DNA of 64,000 bases from Trichostrongylus colubriformis (taxonomy: Eukaryota > Nematoda > Chromadorea > Rhabditida > Trichostrongylidae), in contig OZ022256.1 of the NCBI GenBank assembly GCA_963978905.1, positions 38,178,001-38,242,000 of the forward strand. The letters run 5' to 3'. Positions 45,418 to 56,540 of the stretch are shown piece after piece. The position numbers and the translations under genes are program-made. The notes below the pieces were generated by a model that did not search any database, was not told the origin of the DNA, and worked only from the letters and a program-made list of their open reading frames with translations. Each line of letters begins with the position of its first letter. Position 1 is the stretch's first letter.

Positions 45418-45479
45418 TACTACAAGGATGCTGAGTTATGGGCAAAAGCTTTTGTCCATAACTCAGCACCCTTGTAGTA
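45418..45479. repeat. 62-bp palindrome without a loop
   Basis: Two 31-bp arms with two mismatches, centred on AAGCTT at 45446-45451: TACTACAAGGATGCTGAGTT and its inverse. No spacer between the arms. Confidence 0.9.
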
Positions 45480-45925
45480 GCTAGTTCCAGCGTTTTTTCC
45501 CGGCGTGTTCAGCTTCCTTTGCACGTTTCCTACCGTATCCTTGAGCGTGCCGATACTTTCAAACTCTCTTAATTCTGTTGAACATAACGGACCGAGGCTG
45601 TTTTTGCCCTTTGCCCTACCAGGAAATCCACATGATTTCACTAAGTGTTCAAATCGCGCAACACTATTTGTTGCACCATGTCAACGACGAAAGTCCTTTT
45701 TTTCGGATCAAATGAAGCATCGATTTCTGGGAAGTAAAGCTGCTAAGATACGTTTTCAATTATAGTGAATAGCATATTTATCTGTCATTGTACCCGTGTG
45801 AAAAATGGTCCGTGTCTTCACGAGTACAGATGTAACCCAGTATAATGTAGTAATCAACACCAAGCATTTCCTAAGTGAAGAATATTATTGTTCAGACTGG
45901 TAAAGAAACACTATAAGGAGTGAAC

Positions 45926-46075
45926 ATGAATAAGTTACAAACATTGAAATTTGTTTTGTCATTGCTTGCTGCATATGTTGCTCGGAAGCACGTTGCCAAA
46001 ATCCTATCTACTTGCTGGGAGAAAAAGGCTCCAGGAAAATATGTTTTCAAAATATCCAAAAACATATGGCAGTGA
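45926..46075 (+). CDS. small ORF with hydrophobic N-terminus (49 aa)
   Basis: MNKLQTLKFVLSLLAAYVAR looks like a signal peptide or anchor. The frame then runs basic to KISKNIWQ and a TGA. There is no splice or poly(A) support and other frames are open too, so this may be chance. Confidence 0.22.
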   Translation: MNKLQTLKFVLSLLAAYVARKHVAKILSTCWEKKAPGKYVFKISKNIWQ

Positions 46076-46204
46076 CATTTGTCCACGGCACATTTTCAAA
46101 AAACCAAAAATGTGGTTTGACGCGGCACGTTATGGGTTAAAAGTACGCGGAGGTCTTTCACCAATGTCTCCTCATATTATGTGGTAACGTATCTGCTTAT
46201 TTTT

Positions 46205-46450
46205 TTAGCTTCCTTTAAACTCAGCACACTCTTGCCTCTTTCCGCTTGAACAGTCGAATTCTATCTGAGACAGCATATCTTGCAATAACGCCTCAGATTG
46301 TTTTTCAAATGATATCATGCTGAAATCCACGTATAGTTCGTCCTTGATGTGTTGCGAAATCCGGGTGTGCGCCAGGACTGTCAAACTGTCTACTAGTACA
46401 AAACAGCTGACAGAAGCTTCGCTGGTTCCGTTGCGACTTGTCCAATACAC
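46205..46450 (-). CDS. possible terminal exon, minus strand
   Basis: The last part (from about 46385) reads DSLTVLAHTRISQHIKDELY, then FEKQSEALLQDMLSQIEFDC, and ends at TAA. An acceptor-like TTTTGTACTAG stands just upstream. Protein-like but unrecognised; overlapping frames are open as well. Confidence 0.28.
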   Translation of the reverse strand: MYWTSRNGTSEASVSCFVLVDSLTVLAHTRISQHIKDELYVDFSMISFEKQSEALLQDMLSQIEFDCSSGKRQECAEFKGS

Positions 46451-47289
46451 AACGGACCGGCGAGAGACTCATTGAACGGAGTTCATCAATACGAGCGGCA
46501 CGATGACGTAGTTGGAGAGTGTGGACCCCTATGTCACAAATTCGCACTAGACGAGCGGCGTGCGACGTGGTGTGTGCGAGCTAGGCGCACCGCCACAGTT
46601 GAGTCTCAGAGCGATAACACAGTAATGCTAGGCGGGCCGTTGAAAGTTGAATTGTAATCGCCTCGGAGCCAAACAACACGGCGTCTCTAGTTCCTCCGCA
46701 TCGCTTCGCTTGCGACATGCCGCGGTGCGAAAACTGAGATAAAAGTACACACCCAGCAGTCGGACAATCTTGGTGCACAGCGACAAAATTTTGTTCACAT
46801 CCGGCTGATTTAGCCTCTCCGTCCATCTGCACCCTACTCCGGCTAGTGACGCAGAGGCGAGCGAGAGAAAAGGTGGCTCTCGGATTGTTGTTGCTCAATT
46901 TTTTTCACCGATTTATTTTTTTCTCCTTCTAGTGTTACACTAGTGAGCCCCTCTACTTTCATATTCTACAATCTGCCAAATTTAAACCTTCAGGTATCTT
47001 TGAATAAGTGGATTAGACACAGCTCATGAAAAACACAAAAACAATCCAGATATTTCCTATGTTCCAGAGCAGAAACAGGAAAAAGTGTAACTCGTTCGTA
47101 TTCTCGCAAATTAACAATTGAACAGCTGTTGGCGAGCAGAGCGCAGTTTAAATTTTTGCTCCTAATGTGGACCTATTTTTCACTTTTCGTTCCGATCACG
47201 TGACCGTTTCCCCTTCGCTTCTAGAGCCCTCGTTGCTGCGCCCCACGGCTCCCCACCTCGTCGAACGTTATTTTAGGAGCTTTATCTCC

Positions 47290-47415
47290 GTCGGATTCTT
47301 GTCTTTTCCTTGAAAATTTGCATGCGGCCGTCATTGATGCAGAATAAATCAGCAAATGCAGTATAAATATATTGTAACGGAGAAACTTGAATTTTTGTGG
47401 ACTATTAATTCGATG
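47290..47415 (+). repeat. TTAA-family MITE, diverged right-arm fragment
   Basis: TCTTTTCCTTGAAAATTTGCATGCGGCC, then GTAACGGAGAAACTTGAA and GTGGACTATTAATTCG, matches the right arm with losses. Confidence 0.6.
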
Positions 47416-48139
47416 AACTTCTGTAGAAATATGGGAAAAACCATTTGTGGCTTTTTTGTAAGCTGAGGTCCCTTTTTAAGTGAAGTTCTCATTTTTTGCT
47501 TCACTCATGTGACGGATGATATGAAAGGTCCCCGGCCTTCCTTGATTTCATTCTAGTCCAGTTCTTCCAATACATAATTGTAAAATCGGGTTTCTCTCAA
47601 AATATTTGTTGGAATCTTTATGTTGATTCTGAGAACTTGCCCGAAAACGTTACAAAACTTGCTCTTGTTTTCCAGGAATCAAATGGCTCTATAGTCCATT
47701 AAGCTTGCTTAGAATGGGTAAGCACGCCTCTGAAATCTCTCAAATTCGTTTCTCTGCGTCTATCGAAGTACAGAGCGGCCGTATTCATAGTTTGCGGTGT
47801 CGGCGGCAGAGCGTGGCTGCACATCTCTGCGTCTCTGCCTGTGTCATCCTGTGTCGTTACCTGCTTCGTCTCTGCACTCCCGTGCCACTCTGCCTCTTTG
47901 CCTGTGAACACAGCCACGCCTTGCCAGTGCAAAGTATGAAGGCGGCCTGAGGAATACTACGTGCAACACAATTCGAAACATGCTGAATGCAAGACATTTC
48001 AAAGCAGCGATCAACTCGGGAGTTACGAGAGTATCACCGTAGCAAATCCATCATTCTTTTCTTTCTCTGATGCTTTGCGAACCCCTTTGATCGACCGTTG
48101 TCGTCAACCAACCTATCCCTTTATGAAGTGCTCTGTATT
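47416..48139. other. no supported gene
   Basis: 47755-47920 is a CTCTGC/GTGTC-rich imperfect repeat that gives ORFs on both strands. I see no exon. Confidence 0.35.
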
Positions 48140-48540
48140 ATGTGGGCCATAAATTAAGGGTATCCAAGTAGGGCGTGGTGAACTCGCACCTTTGTGCATT
48201 CTTTGGCTCCCCTATTCCTCCGATAAACTGGAAGAGCAACTCGATCGTATTCCCGCCAATAGCTGTTCAGTTGTTACTAGAACCTTCTCACCTTGGTGGT
48301 CAATGGTGGTGTTTATGGAGGCAGCTATGGAGCTTCGACTCCCTCGGGGCTTTTTATCTTGATTGCACAATGTCGCCTGTTACCTTGCTGATAGGATTTT
48401 TGAGTTTTCTTTCCTTTTATGCTCATAGTTCCTCTGATGGAAGTTCTTCCAAATCTTGTCCCAGATCACCTAGCTTCAGTCTACCACCTTGGGTTTGATG
48501 TTGCTTAGACATGTCATAACTATATGTCTATCGGTGAGAG
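48140..48540 (+). repeat. R4 dispersed repeat, copy 2
   Basis: Partner of 40625-40985, with an extra stretch of about 80 bp (about 48225-48290) not present in the first copy. Confidence 0.7.
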
Positions 48541-49858
48541 AACACATGGCTGCACTTTGCTGACTACATCATCGTCAAATAATTATTTATTCATTGTGGC
48601 ACACTAATAGGAAGACTACAAGCCTTGTAACGAATGTAAATGAAACTTTTACTCAGGCAACGAGTACAATGGTAGATAAAGGAAATTTCTAGGTTTTCAC
48701 GAATTAATGGGCTACTCTAAGTTCCATCTCTTTCCCTTACTGCGACGATATAAGATGTTTTCCTGTCTCTCTACTATTCATGAGCTAATACCGTATCTAT
48801 TGTGGATGAGCTTTTACAATATTCGATAAGGATGTAAAACAACCAAAAAAGTTGATTATCATATCAAAACCCTTGTAATTCCAAATTTAGCAGAGGTCCG
48901 TCATTGTTGAGGTTCCTTTCCACATTTCTCAACCAATCGGGCAGTAGCCTTAGGCGCACGGATGTGTGGAACAGCCACAGGACTAGATTTATCAATGAAT
49001 GTAAAGGCAGGAAGTGTTGGCTTTCAAGCGAGCGCAGCAAAATCTCCCTTGGGCATTGCTCCCGTAGAGCTTTCGCTTTTTAACTGACCAAATACGTTTG
49101 AATTCAAGCATACGTCAGCGTAGTAGGAGCCCTGTGATACCTTTGGCATACATAATTCTCAACTACGGCTGAGAGAAAGAGTCGGACTTTCAGCTGATCC
49201 TACTATTCAGAGTTCTTCCATGGCCAGCAGAGAAATGCCTTATATTGGTTGTCCCCATTATTAGGCTTTTATAAGAATAATCGTCAATACATGTGAAAGA
49301 CAAGCAGTTCCCAGACCACCGCTTTGATACGCTTTTTCGCTTTTACTCGCGAGCGAGCTGACTGTGAACTAAACTAATGCTGCTGAACCCGTAGCTGTTC
49401 TAGCAGCTTCTCCAAAAGTTTTCAAGACAAGTGCGCAAGAAAATTCGCGCAACCCGTTTAGGATGCACACCGTAGATTTATTGCGTTTGCCTTGCAAAAT
49501 GCTTCTGCACCCACTCAGGTTAAAAAAGAAAACCTTTTGCTTTGGTGGTGCTGCCGTACTGTTGCTACTCAACTCTTTGCGATAAGCGACACTTGAACTG
49601 GATGAACGATATGAGAGTTAGAAGGAGACTCTGCTCTCAGTGAACTGCACATAGGCGTGCGACCACGTTCTGCAAGCTCGGCCTCCATGTACGATGCGGC
49701 GTTGCTGACCAGACGTCAAGGATGTATTCGCGCTCCCTCCTAGATGGGTTAATTGTTAGTGAGGGGACTGTTGTCGGCGTACGCAGTGAACTGGGTAACC
49801 GACTAGGCTGACATAGACATGACAAAGAGCAAGAGGACGTGACAACCACTGCAATGTA
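48541..49858. other. no supported gene
   Basis: A minus ORF at 49369-49572 (LQGKRNKSTVCILNGLREF) and one at 49637-49849 lack splice or domain support. Confidence 0.35.
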
Positions 49859-50532
49859 TTAGGTAGTCTAAAAAGTCTTTTCGTATTTTTAAATACCGCT
49901 TTTTCCCTCAAAACTGCTTTGCACAAAATTTCTTCTGTACATATACATATATGTAGTACAAGTCCACACGCTTCTATAGGTATTGTTGTCTTCCATCTCC
50001 CGGATAACCCTTTTCGGCAAAATAAAAATATCAAAAGTCACTTCATTTTCAATTCCAATTTTTTCTTTGAATGGCGTAAGACAAGGAAAGGAAAAGGTGA
50101 TAATCCGATGGAGCAAGGTCAGGGCTAGAAGGCAGCAATTTTTATCCAAGCTCGAGAATTTTTTAAAAGAAAACACTTAAAAAAATTTTTACCACTAGTG
50201 AAAAAATGACTCGCCAATTCTCGAGCTTGGATAAAAATTGCTGCCCCGTCCACCTTATAGCCCTGTGCTTGTTCCATCGGATTATCACCTTTTCCTCTCC
50301 GTGTCTAACGCCATTCAAAGAAAATTTTTGATAATTTTTGTATTGAAAATGAGAATGACCGTTTATATGTTTATTTTGCCGAAAAGGGTTGTTCGGGAGA
50401 TGGACGACAATAATACCTATAGATGCGTGTGGACCTGTACTACATGTGTATGTACAGAAGAGATTGCTGGAAAGCGGTTTGGAGGGAAAAAGCGGTATTT
50501 GAAAATACGAAAAAACTTTTTAGACTATCCAA
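49859..50532. mobile_element. mariner-derived fold-back element
   Basis: Ends TTAGGTAGTCTAAAAAGTCTTTTCG and TTGGATAGTCTAAAAAGTTTTTTCG, TA on both sides (49857-49858 and 50533-50534). The arms (49859 to about 50166 and about 50213 to 50532) are mirror copies of the same mariner 3' half. Each encodes the third-aspartate region in opposite directions: SPDLAPSDYHLFLS on the minus strand from the left arm, SPVLVPSDYHLFLS on the plus strand from the right arm. The 5' half of the transposon is absent. Confidence 0.92.
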
Positions 50533-50534
50533 TA

Positions 50535-51290
50535 TTTTGAACCATTGCTTTTCCACAACTCCACATTTTGCCTTGCCAAACAACTTCCTTCGTAATGGTG
50601 CGTAATATTGAAAGTGACAGTGGAAATGTAAATTGGTGCTTAAAATTGCTCTCGTACTAAAACTAATGCGCTTTAGATTGTCCCAACTGCTAATTTGGGA
50701 ACAAAGGAATTGAAAAATCTCCCTCTCGAAGCTCTCTAATTTTAAAGGGACAATTCACGGTAATTTTCTTACCTCGTCGCGCTCCTGAAAACCTTGGGAG
50801 TGCTGAAGAACACCGGTGTGAAAAAAATTGAGAGACTCTCGGAAATCTTCAAAAAAAAAAGTTTCTGAGGGTGTGTTGCAAGTGTTCCGATTTCTAGAGG
50901 TCGGCTCCGAATTGGGTAAACGCGCGCGGCGACGCTTCTCGAATTGTCCGAATGATGGCGTGTCCTGCCGTCTGGGCTCTCCTAGATCTCCTAAACCTTT
51001 TTAGGGGAGGAGCTTTAGCAGCGTGTTCTTACCTGTCTTTACCTGATTGCAATCCGCCGCGCAACCTGACCTGACCTCGCCAGTCGGAACAATTGCACTC
51101 CACCCATGTTTCTGACCTTTGGCCTCGACGACTTTGCAGCTTAAAAGCGAACACTTGGACAAATTTTAATTTGCTAATATCATCGATGCGGTTATTTTTA
51201 CGATGGGACTTATTCCTAACATTTCTTATCGCAGTCGATCCCATGCCTCTCATCCATGTAGAAACCACCGCTTACCCGCTGGTTGAATCG
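50535..51290. other. no supported gene
   Basis: TTTTAAAGGGACAATTCACGG at about 50739 resembles a MITE terminus, but I found no partner arm. Confidence 0.3.
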
Positions 51291-51620
51291 AAGAGGAATG
51301 GGCCATTTTGAGATGGTAACCGCCATCTCATTTATGTACAATCCATTTTGGAGCGTTTTTTAGGGCCAGCTTACGGACTTGACTGAGAGTATATCAAACT
51401 CCCTCACCCCGCCACACTCTCACTCTCGCCACTCAGACCACGCCCTATCTAGCGCAGTGAAATGGACTGTACATGTTGAGCACTCACCCTCGCGCCGCGA
51501 TGATGGCACACGCTTTGCCGATGTGGAAGGGGCTAACTGCGCGCTGATGGAAAAGATACTCATTATCGTGAACTGTGACTTTAAGTCGATCATGGGATTA
51601 CCCCTTGCTCCATCCTCCTG
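51290..51620 (+). repeat. R5 dispersed repeat, copy 1
   Basis: Shares GGTAACCGCCATCTCATTTATG, GAGCACTCACC.TCGCGC, GATGATGGCACAC and CATATACTCATTATCGTGAACTGT-like text with about 54285-54435. Confidence 0.55.
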
Positions 51621-52042
51621 ATGCACCGTTGATCGTGGGTTTGTTCTTGGGATATTAATGCAATACCTCGCTAAATGCCACGCGAAAGTGTGAAGTCCCT
51701 TTTCCACAACCGCACCTCATGCTTCCATCGGCTGAACTTTCATTGAAAGATCGTAAGCATATGAGCACAGAAGCGTTTCCTTTTCGCTATTTGCTCATAA
51801 GGCTGAAGTGATATTCAGTGAATGCCTTCTTGAATGAATATTAAACCAATGGCATGTAATGAAATGAACAGCGTAGGGTAAGTCTTCATGAGCTGAATCC
51901 AGCTTCCACCCTACATGACGTTGAATATCGAAGTGAAGAACATCGAATGACAGGCTGAAATGCTTGGGTTGACTGAATTGGGGCACACCAAAATTAACAA
52001 CATGAATTTATTCGTTCCTACTTCCTCATCAGCATCTTACAG

Positions 52043-52285
52043 CTAGATCACCCGTTTGGGGTCTTCATGGGATTTTACTGCGATCCAGCGAGGAAGGCCT
52101 ATGGCCTCAAATATGATGGGTCCTTCTGAAACAGTTTCTAACATTTTGTAGGGCCACATGCACGAAAGAAGAAAGCGATGTCAAATCCGGCTGACGTGAC
52201 AAAAGTTGCTTGGAAAGAACAATTGTAACCAGCTTGTTACTTTCTAGTTTCCTCGTTCAGCATATTATCGGAAGGCCTCTCAAGG
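52043..52285 (-). CDS. possible minus-strand exons, unknown product
   Basis: A terminal block (52125-52043) follows AAACTGTTTCAG and reads GPIIFEAIGLPRWIAVKSHE with the end DPKRVI and a stop. A smaller block (52285-52241) lies between TTTTGATGCAG and AAA/GTAACA, reading LERPSDNMLNEETR. The two do not join in phase, so a missing exon or separate genes is possible. Confidence 0.38.
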
Positions 52286-52433
52286 CTGCATCAAAATCAT
52301 TGCGGATTGAATCCAAAAATGTGAAGTCACCTATGACAATCGCTAAAAAGGACGCGAAATACCCATAAGGATTGCACGTTGATCGAACAAAGAGTTGAAG
52401 CAGTTGAACGATCAGAGGAATAGTGATATGGGC

Positions 52434-52556
52434 TGCATTTTGTCATTCGCCACTTCTCGCATCCTGCCATCGAAGCCGCAGCGCGGGATCTTATAGTTGG
52501 ACTCCTCTTGAAGTCCACGTTTTTGCATTTTGTCATTCGCCACTTCTCGCATCCTT
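52434..52556 (+). repeat. 31-bp direct repeat
   Basis: GCATTTTGTCATTCGCCACT followed by TCTCGCATCCT occurs at about 52434 and 52524, 90 bp apart. Confidence 0.85.
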
Positions 52557-53720
52557 CTGTGTACTACCTTCTTTCGGGAAATTCTCGTTTATGAACCATG
52601 GACTGCGAACATGACATACTTCTACGAAACAAATGGAGCGAATGCTTCTGCTACATCATCTGTGTCTGACAAATGCCAAAAACGAACAACCAGTGTTCTC
52701 TTGGCAAGAAACAACTACCCCCAATAAATGCGTAGCCAGCTAGCGTCGAAAAGGATCCTGGATGGTCGTCAACGTATTCAACAGCAATCCCGGCACCATC
52801 GGACATGAAGAAAAAACGGGTGCACAGAACTGATAGTAGGTCTGGCTGATGAATGGTTATGTACTATGGCTTCACATAATTGCCGTAACCTCACACCACT
52901 TCGAGAAAATTGGCACTTTCAAGTTCGTCATGACTCGCCTTCTTTTCCATCATGAGCAGGTTTCATGCAGGACTGCTGTGGAAGGCACCCCCCTTCGTGA
53001 GTCGTGCTCTTCGTAAACATTCTTTGTTCGAAGTTACCAATTTGTGTAACCCAATGTGATTCTCCTTTGTATATGCGAGTAGGGTGCTTCTCCTCACTTT
53101 TACCTGTGATTTTGACAAAGGCATTTAACAAGAGCATGCACGGGATCACTCTACACAGGATGAGAGGCCACACACCCGTATAACATATTCTCGTTCCATA
53201 TTTCTCGTCACTCCCTTACAAGTTCTCTTCTCATCGGGGGCGAAAAGTTAGGGGTACATGACGACAGAGGAGGATCAGTCACGCTAGCAGTCGAAAAGGA
53301 CATGTCGAGATGGGACAACTTTACCGTAGCTTTTATCGTGGCTGTGGTCAAACGACCTGTAAGTCACAAAAATAAAAAATCAAAGCGTACATGAGCGGGA
53401 AGAAATTCCTGAAGCACTATATAGAACTATCTTACATATTATGATTTGTTTGTGGTAAATGAAAAGGGCTCATGCATGAGAATCTTCCAACAGCAGCTAC
53501 TTCCGATTACTTTCAATCCATGTGGTAACTTGCCCAGCCGTGGAGGAATACGAAAAGTAGCGTATCCATAAAACTGGAAAGCACTGCAATAAGAGTTCAA
53601 AACTTATCCTTTGAAACCTACCTTTGTCTCGCATTATTTGGTCCGCCATAACCATTTAGCCAATGCTGACATGGTTTTCTGTTTTATATGAGACCCTACA
53701 AAGTGCAAAAGCCCGGTTGA

Positions 53721-53992
53721 GAGAAGCGCTTCAAAGTCTGGTGGGCTTTCCTCATAAGCGCAGTACTGACTTGTGATCACGCCGCCGCTTCTGCACAATG
53801 TCTCATCGAAAGACTGCTCCGGTTGGAGCCAGTAGTTAAAGCGAGTCCTTCTCGCGGCAAGGTAAGCCATCAATGCTCTTTACAAGTCATGTTGAACAGA
53901 ACTTTCCTGGTAGTCGTGAGAAACTATCTTAGTAACCCTCATTTAATTTCTACTGTGCGATTCAGAAGAACCGAGGAAGTGCTAGACATTAG
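53721..53992 (+). CDS. possible last two exons, unknown product
   Basis: The frame KRFKVWWAFLISAVLTCDHA, then AQCLIERLLRLEPVVKASPS, reaches a strong donor AAG/GTAAGC at 53861. It joins in phase after TGCGATTCAG to KNRGSARH and a TAG. The minus strand also has an 80-codon frame here (53634-53873) that looks equally protein-like, so the strand is uncertain. Confidence 0.3.
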
Positions 53993-54076
53993 GTTTTGGC
54001 TTGCTACTGTTAAATGTGTGGTCACCTTGGAATGAGCCTCACTTATAATGTCATTACACTGAGGCCTGATCATAGA

Positions 54077-54084
54077 CCTGTTAG
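54077..54084 (+). repeat. 8-bp target duplication of hAT-like element (left)
   Basis: CCTGTTAG, identical to 58151-58158, immediately outside the CAGGGCACTCC terminus. Confidence 0.9.
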
Positions 54085-54099
54085 CAGGGCACTCCGGGA

Positions 54100-54160
54100 G
54101 TCGAGGATTCCTCGACGGGGGGGGGTCGCACTCGACCGGACAGGAGGGGGGGGGTCGCAT
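54100..54160. repeat. left subterminal hairpin and paired G-tracts
   Basis: The hairpin GTCGAGG ATT CCTCGAC (54100-54116) is followed by G9-TCGCA at 54117 and again at 54146. The right end has G10-TCGCA at 58067 and 58097, in the same strand orientation, not inverted. Confidence 0.8.
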
Positions 54161-54284
54161 CTGTAGCTAAGCGATAATTTTATGGGAATTTCCTCTAGCC
54201 CATCGTACAGTCGATATCTGCCCCTCATACACGAAAACGGCCACCGCTACCTCGCTGTCTGAATCGCAGATGGGTGTAGACCAT

Positions 54285-54435
54285 CTTGAAAAGGTGACCG
54301 CCATCATTTATGGACTCGTTACGCGTTTAGCACTCACCATCGCGCTGCCATGATGACACACACCTCATCGTTATGGAGGGGCCTATCTAGTAGCGGATAG
54401 AACCAATATACTCACATTGCCGTAAACTATACGTT
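54285..54435 (+). repeat. R5 dispersed repeat, copy 2
   Basis: Shorter relative of 51290-51620 carried inside the hAT-like element. Confidence 0.5.
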
Positions 54436-54812
54436 TATGTTATTGCATTGCTACCATAGAGTTCATTGTTGCGTGCAAGAACGACATGTCGGTATCCATT
54501 TAGGAGAAGAAAAATACATTTTTATTTTAGGCTACACCAGTCATACTATGAACGGCGTTTAATGGAGACAAGCAGTCCAGCAAAGCATGCTTGTTGTTCA
54601 CGTTGTTGAATTGTTGTAATTTGGTTGCAGTGGTGCATGTAAATTGTTTAATGCACATTGTTCAAATAAAAAGTAAAGCCCTATGAAATGTCTCTATCAT
54701 ATCATCATCACGAAGAGCACCAGAAGAAAAGATCATTGCTTTCGCTTTTCATCAATCTCTTTTGACAGTCGTATGACGTGTGCATCTGGTCTGCTCATGA
54801 ACTTGTACGAGG

Positions 54813-55057
54813 TCATGGAATGCTGGGCAGATGTTTTACAAGATCTTGTGCAGCACCTGAAATCCTGAGTCAACCATGATCGGAGAGGCATGTAGTAGAA
54901 AAATACCTGAAACAATTGGCTTTCCCTCATGCTTCATAAACCATTCAAAAATTTTAAATGTCGATGGCATGTGAGCCGAAAATCCTGGACCAGGAAGTGG
55001 GTTAGCCCACTGCTTGGCCAGAGTTTCGGGCGTAACGATAAGTATGGTAAGTTCATC
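54813..55057 (-). CDS. two-exon small gene inside the hAT-like element (64 aa)
   Basis: Exon 1 (55057-54907) begins MNLPYLSLRPKLLAKQWANP, continues through PSTFKIFEWFMKHEG and ends TCAG/GTATTT. A 50-bp intron ends GGATTTCAG. Exon 2 (54856-54813) completes a Gly codon and reads AAQDLVKHLPSIP then TGA. The splice phase is correct and no residue is lost, so the gene looks intact. There is no signal peptide; a short aromatic-rich helix lies in the middle. I do not recognise the family. It lies downstream of the hAT tail on the same strand and could be a captured host gene or an extra transposon gene. Confidence 0.6.
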
Positions 55058-55179
55058 GTGTTGAACTCCGCAGTAGATTTTTGATATGGAGATGAGTATT
55101 GGCAGTTTTAAATTAAACTATATGGAGCGCTAAAATTTGGTAAAGCTGACCTCATTAGGCTTTGGTAAAGCTCACCTCA

Positions 55180-55475
55180 TCAGCCTATCTGAGGTTCAGC
55201 TCCTAATCTGCTCCTTTCACCTCTTCTGAGCCTAATGGCTGTCAAAAAACTGCGTTCAGGATCGGCATTGCTGGCAGGGATGACAAGTATACACTTGATG
55301 GCCTGCAAAGAAGGAAATCAGTCTCCGAAATTATTAATAGTGAATATTATTTTACCTGAATAACCACGTGAGGTATCCTTAATGCGTCTCCGTTGTCGAG
55401 CAGCGTTTGGCCCGCCAAAATGGCCATTCTCTGTAGCAATTTCCAAGCACTTGTAACAGTTCTTTGCAATGGGAT
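55180..55475 (-). pseudogene. hAT transposase C-terminal dimerisation tail (two exons)
   Basis: Exon A (55475-55356) follows TTCATTTGCAG and reads LLQRMAILAGQTLLDNGDAL then RIPHVVIQ, ending CAG/GTAAAA. Exon B (55302-55180) follows TCTTTGCAG and reads AIKCILVIPASNADPERSF then LTAIRLRRGE, to a TGA. The block VIPASNADPERSF is the hallmark of hAT dimerisation regions. Only about 80 residues remain; no BED finger, RNase-H aspartates or insertion domain were found upstream. A second frame is also open through exon A, but it lacks any family match. Confidence 0.7.
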
Positions 55476-55624
55476 CTGCAAATGAAGTAAATTGATAAGT
55501 TGATGGATAAGGCAGTAACTTATGACATCAACATAAGTTGGTTTCACTAGATGTCTTTATCAAGTTAACAAAGACCAAAGAGAAAGAAAGCAAGTAAGAA
55601 TACGGCCACACTGAGCATATGACA

Positions 55625-55665
55625 GAGCGAGCTCTTTTATATGCGAGCCCTTTTATATGAGGGAA
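55625..55665 (-). promoter_or_regulatory. tandem TATA-like boxes, minus strand
   Basis: On the minus strand TATAAAAGGGCTCG and TATAAAAGAGCTCG lie 17 bases apart, about 150 bp upstream of the hAT tail exons. A hydrophobic frame MLSVAVFLLAFFLFG starts just downstream (about 55618) and could form an alternative first exon. Confidence 0.35.
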
Positions 55666-55680
55666 TGGCGGCTATCGATG

Positions 55681-55731
55681 ATAAAGTGCAGGGACAATGC
55701 AGCGCTGCGCTGCATTGTCCCTGCACTTTAT
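55681..55731. repeat. perfect 24-bp hairpin with a 3-base loop
   Basis: ATAAAGTGCAGGGACAATGC continues to AGCG, then CTG, then the exact inverse. No mismatch in 24 pairs. AAAGTGCATG is repeated just outside. Confidence 0.92.
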
Positions 55732-56154
55732 TCATGCACTTTGTCATCGGCGAAAAAAAGGCGAAATGTGGAGAGGAGAACGCTACTGTGTTCACAGGGA
55801 AGTGTACTTATGTATTCGCTGTTCACTAGAACATTGAACATTCAAAGAGTATTCACTGATCACTCGCACCGTGAAACACCCTTTCAATGTTATCTGCAAC
55901 TCGTAGCAGGAGCCCAGTGCATGGCGGATCCCTCAAGCGAAGCCACAAGTGTATGTCCTATCTGATAGCCGCGCGAGATCATCTTACTAGGCCAACCACC
56001 CTTCTAGTTACATCTACTGCCCTTCCAATCACATCTACTGCGAAAGTAGGAGGCATGGCGCATACCCAGAGCAAGGATGGAGAACGCTAAGGTGTTGGTT
56101 TTACTGCACTGCTACCAGCAAAATTGTTTAGAAAGTATGAGGCTGCTTTTGAGG

Positions 56155-56540
56155 AGGTTTTGAACGCTCTCTGTGCGACGCTGTCACGCTCTTGATGGCA
56201 AAAAAATTTTCCTCGACATTTCCTCGACTCACGTTTCTCAAGAACTAGGCAACGTACAAAGGAGTTTGAGGGCGCGTTGGAAAGAACGAAGTCTCTAGTT
56301 TCAGAAAAACAACTGGGATTGCAAAACATGCAGCACAAAAAAAGTTATAACTGTTAGAAGCCAAAAAACCCGCATGCAATTTTCATTTTCCTCGACTAAT
56401 CCTCGACTCGCATTCCTCTCTCATTTCTGAACATTTGAAGCAACTAAAGTAGTCATTAGAAAGAGCAAACCTAGCTCTTTCCAAAAAACACCTGAAGTCC
56501 CAAATCATGGAATATGAGGAAAGTTATGGTCGTTCAAACA
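56155..56540 (+). repeat. diverged tandem pair, about 187-bp period
   Basis: TTTTCCTCGACATTTCCTCGACTC at about 56208 and TTTTCCTCGACTAATCCTCGACTC at about 56387 start two units. Both continue with GAAAGA.C.AA and AAAGTTAT.. near their ends. Confidence 0.6.

Noticed and set aside
45911..45928. AAGGAG before ATG, resembling a bacterial ribosome-binding site
   Set aside because: The introns and poly(A) signals elsewhere show a nuclear eukaryotic sequence, so the match is coincidental.
47755..47920. Overlapping ORFs on both strands rich in Cys, Arg and Thr
   Set aside because: Produced by an imperfect CTCTGC/GTGTC simple repeat.
55356..55475. Alternative frame through exon A linked to a signal-peptide-like start (MLSVAVFLLAFFLFG)
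   Set aside because: It would give a short Cys-rich secreted protein, but the other frame carries the highly specific hAT motif and the surrounding element has hAT ends.
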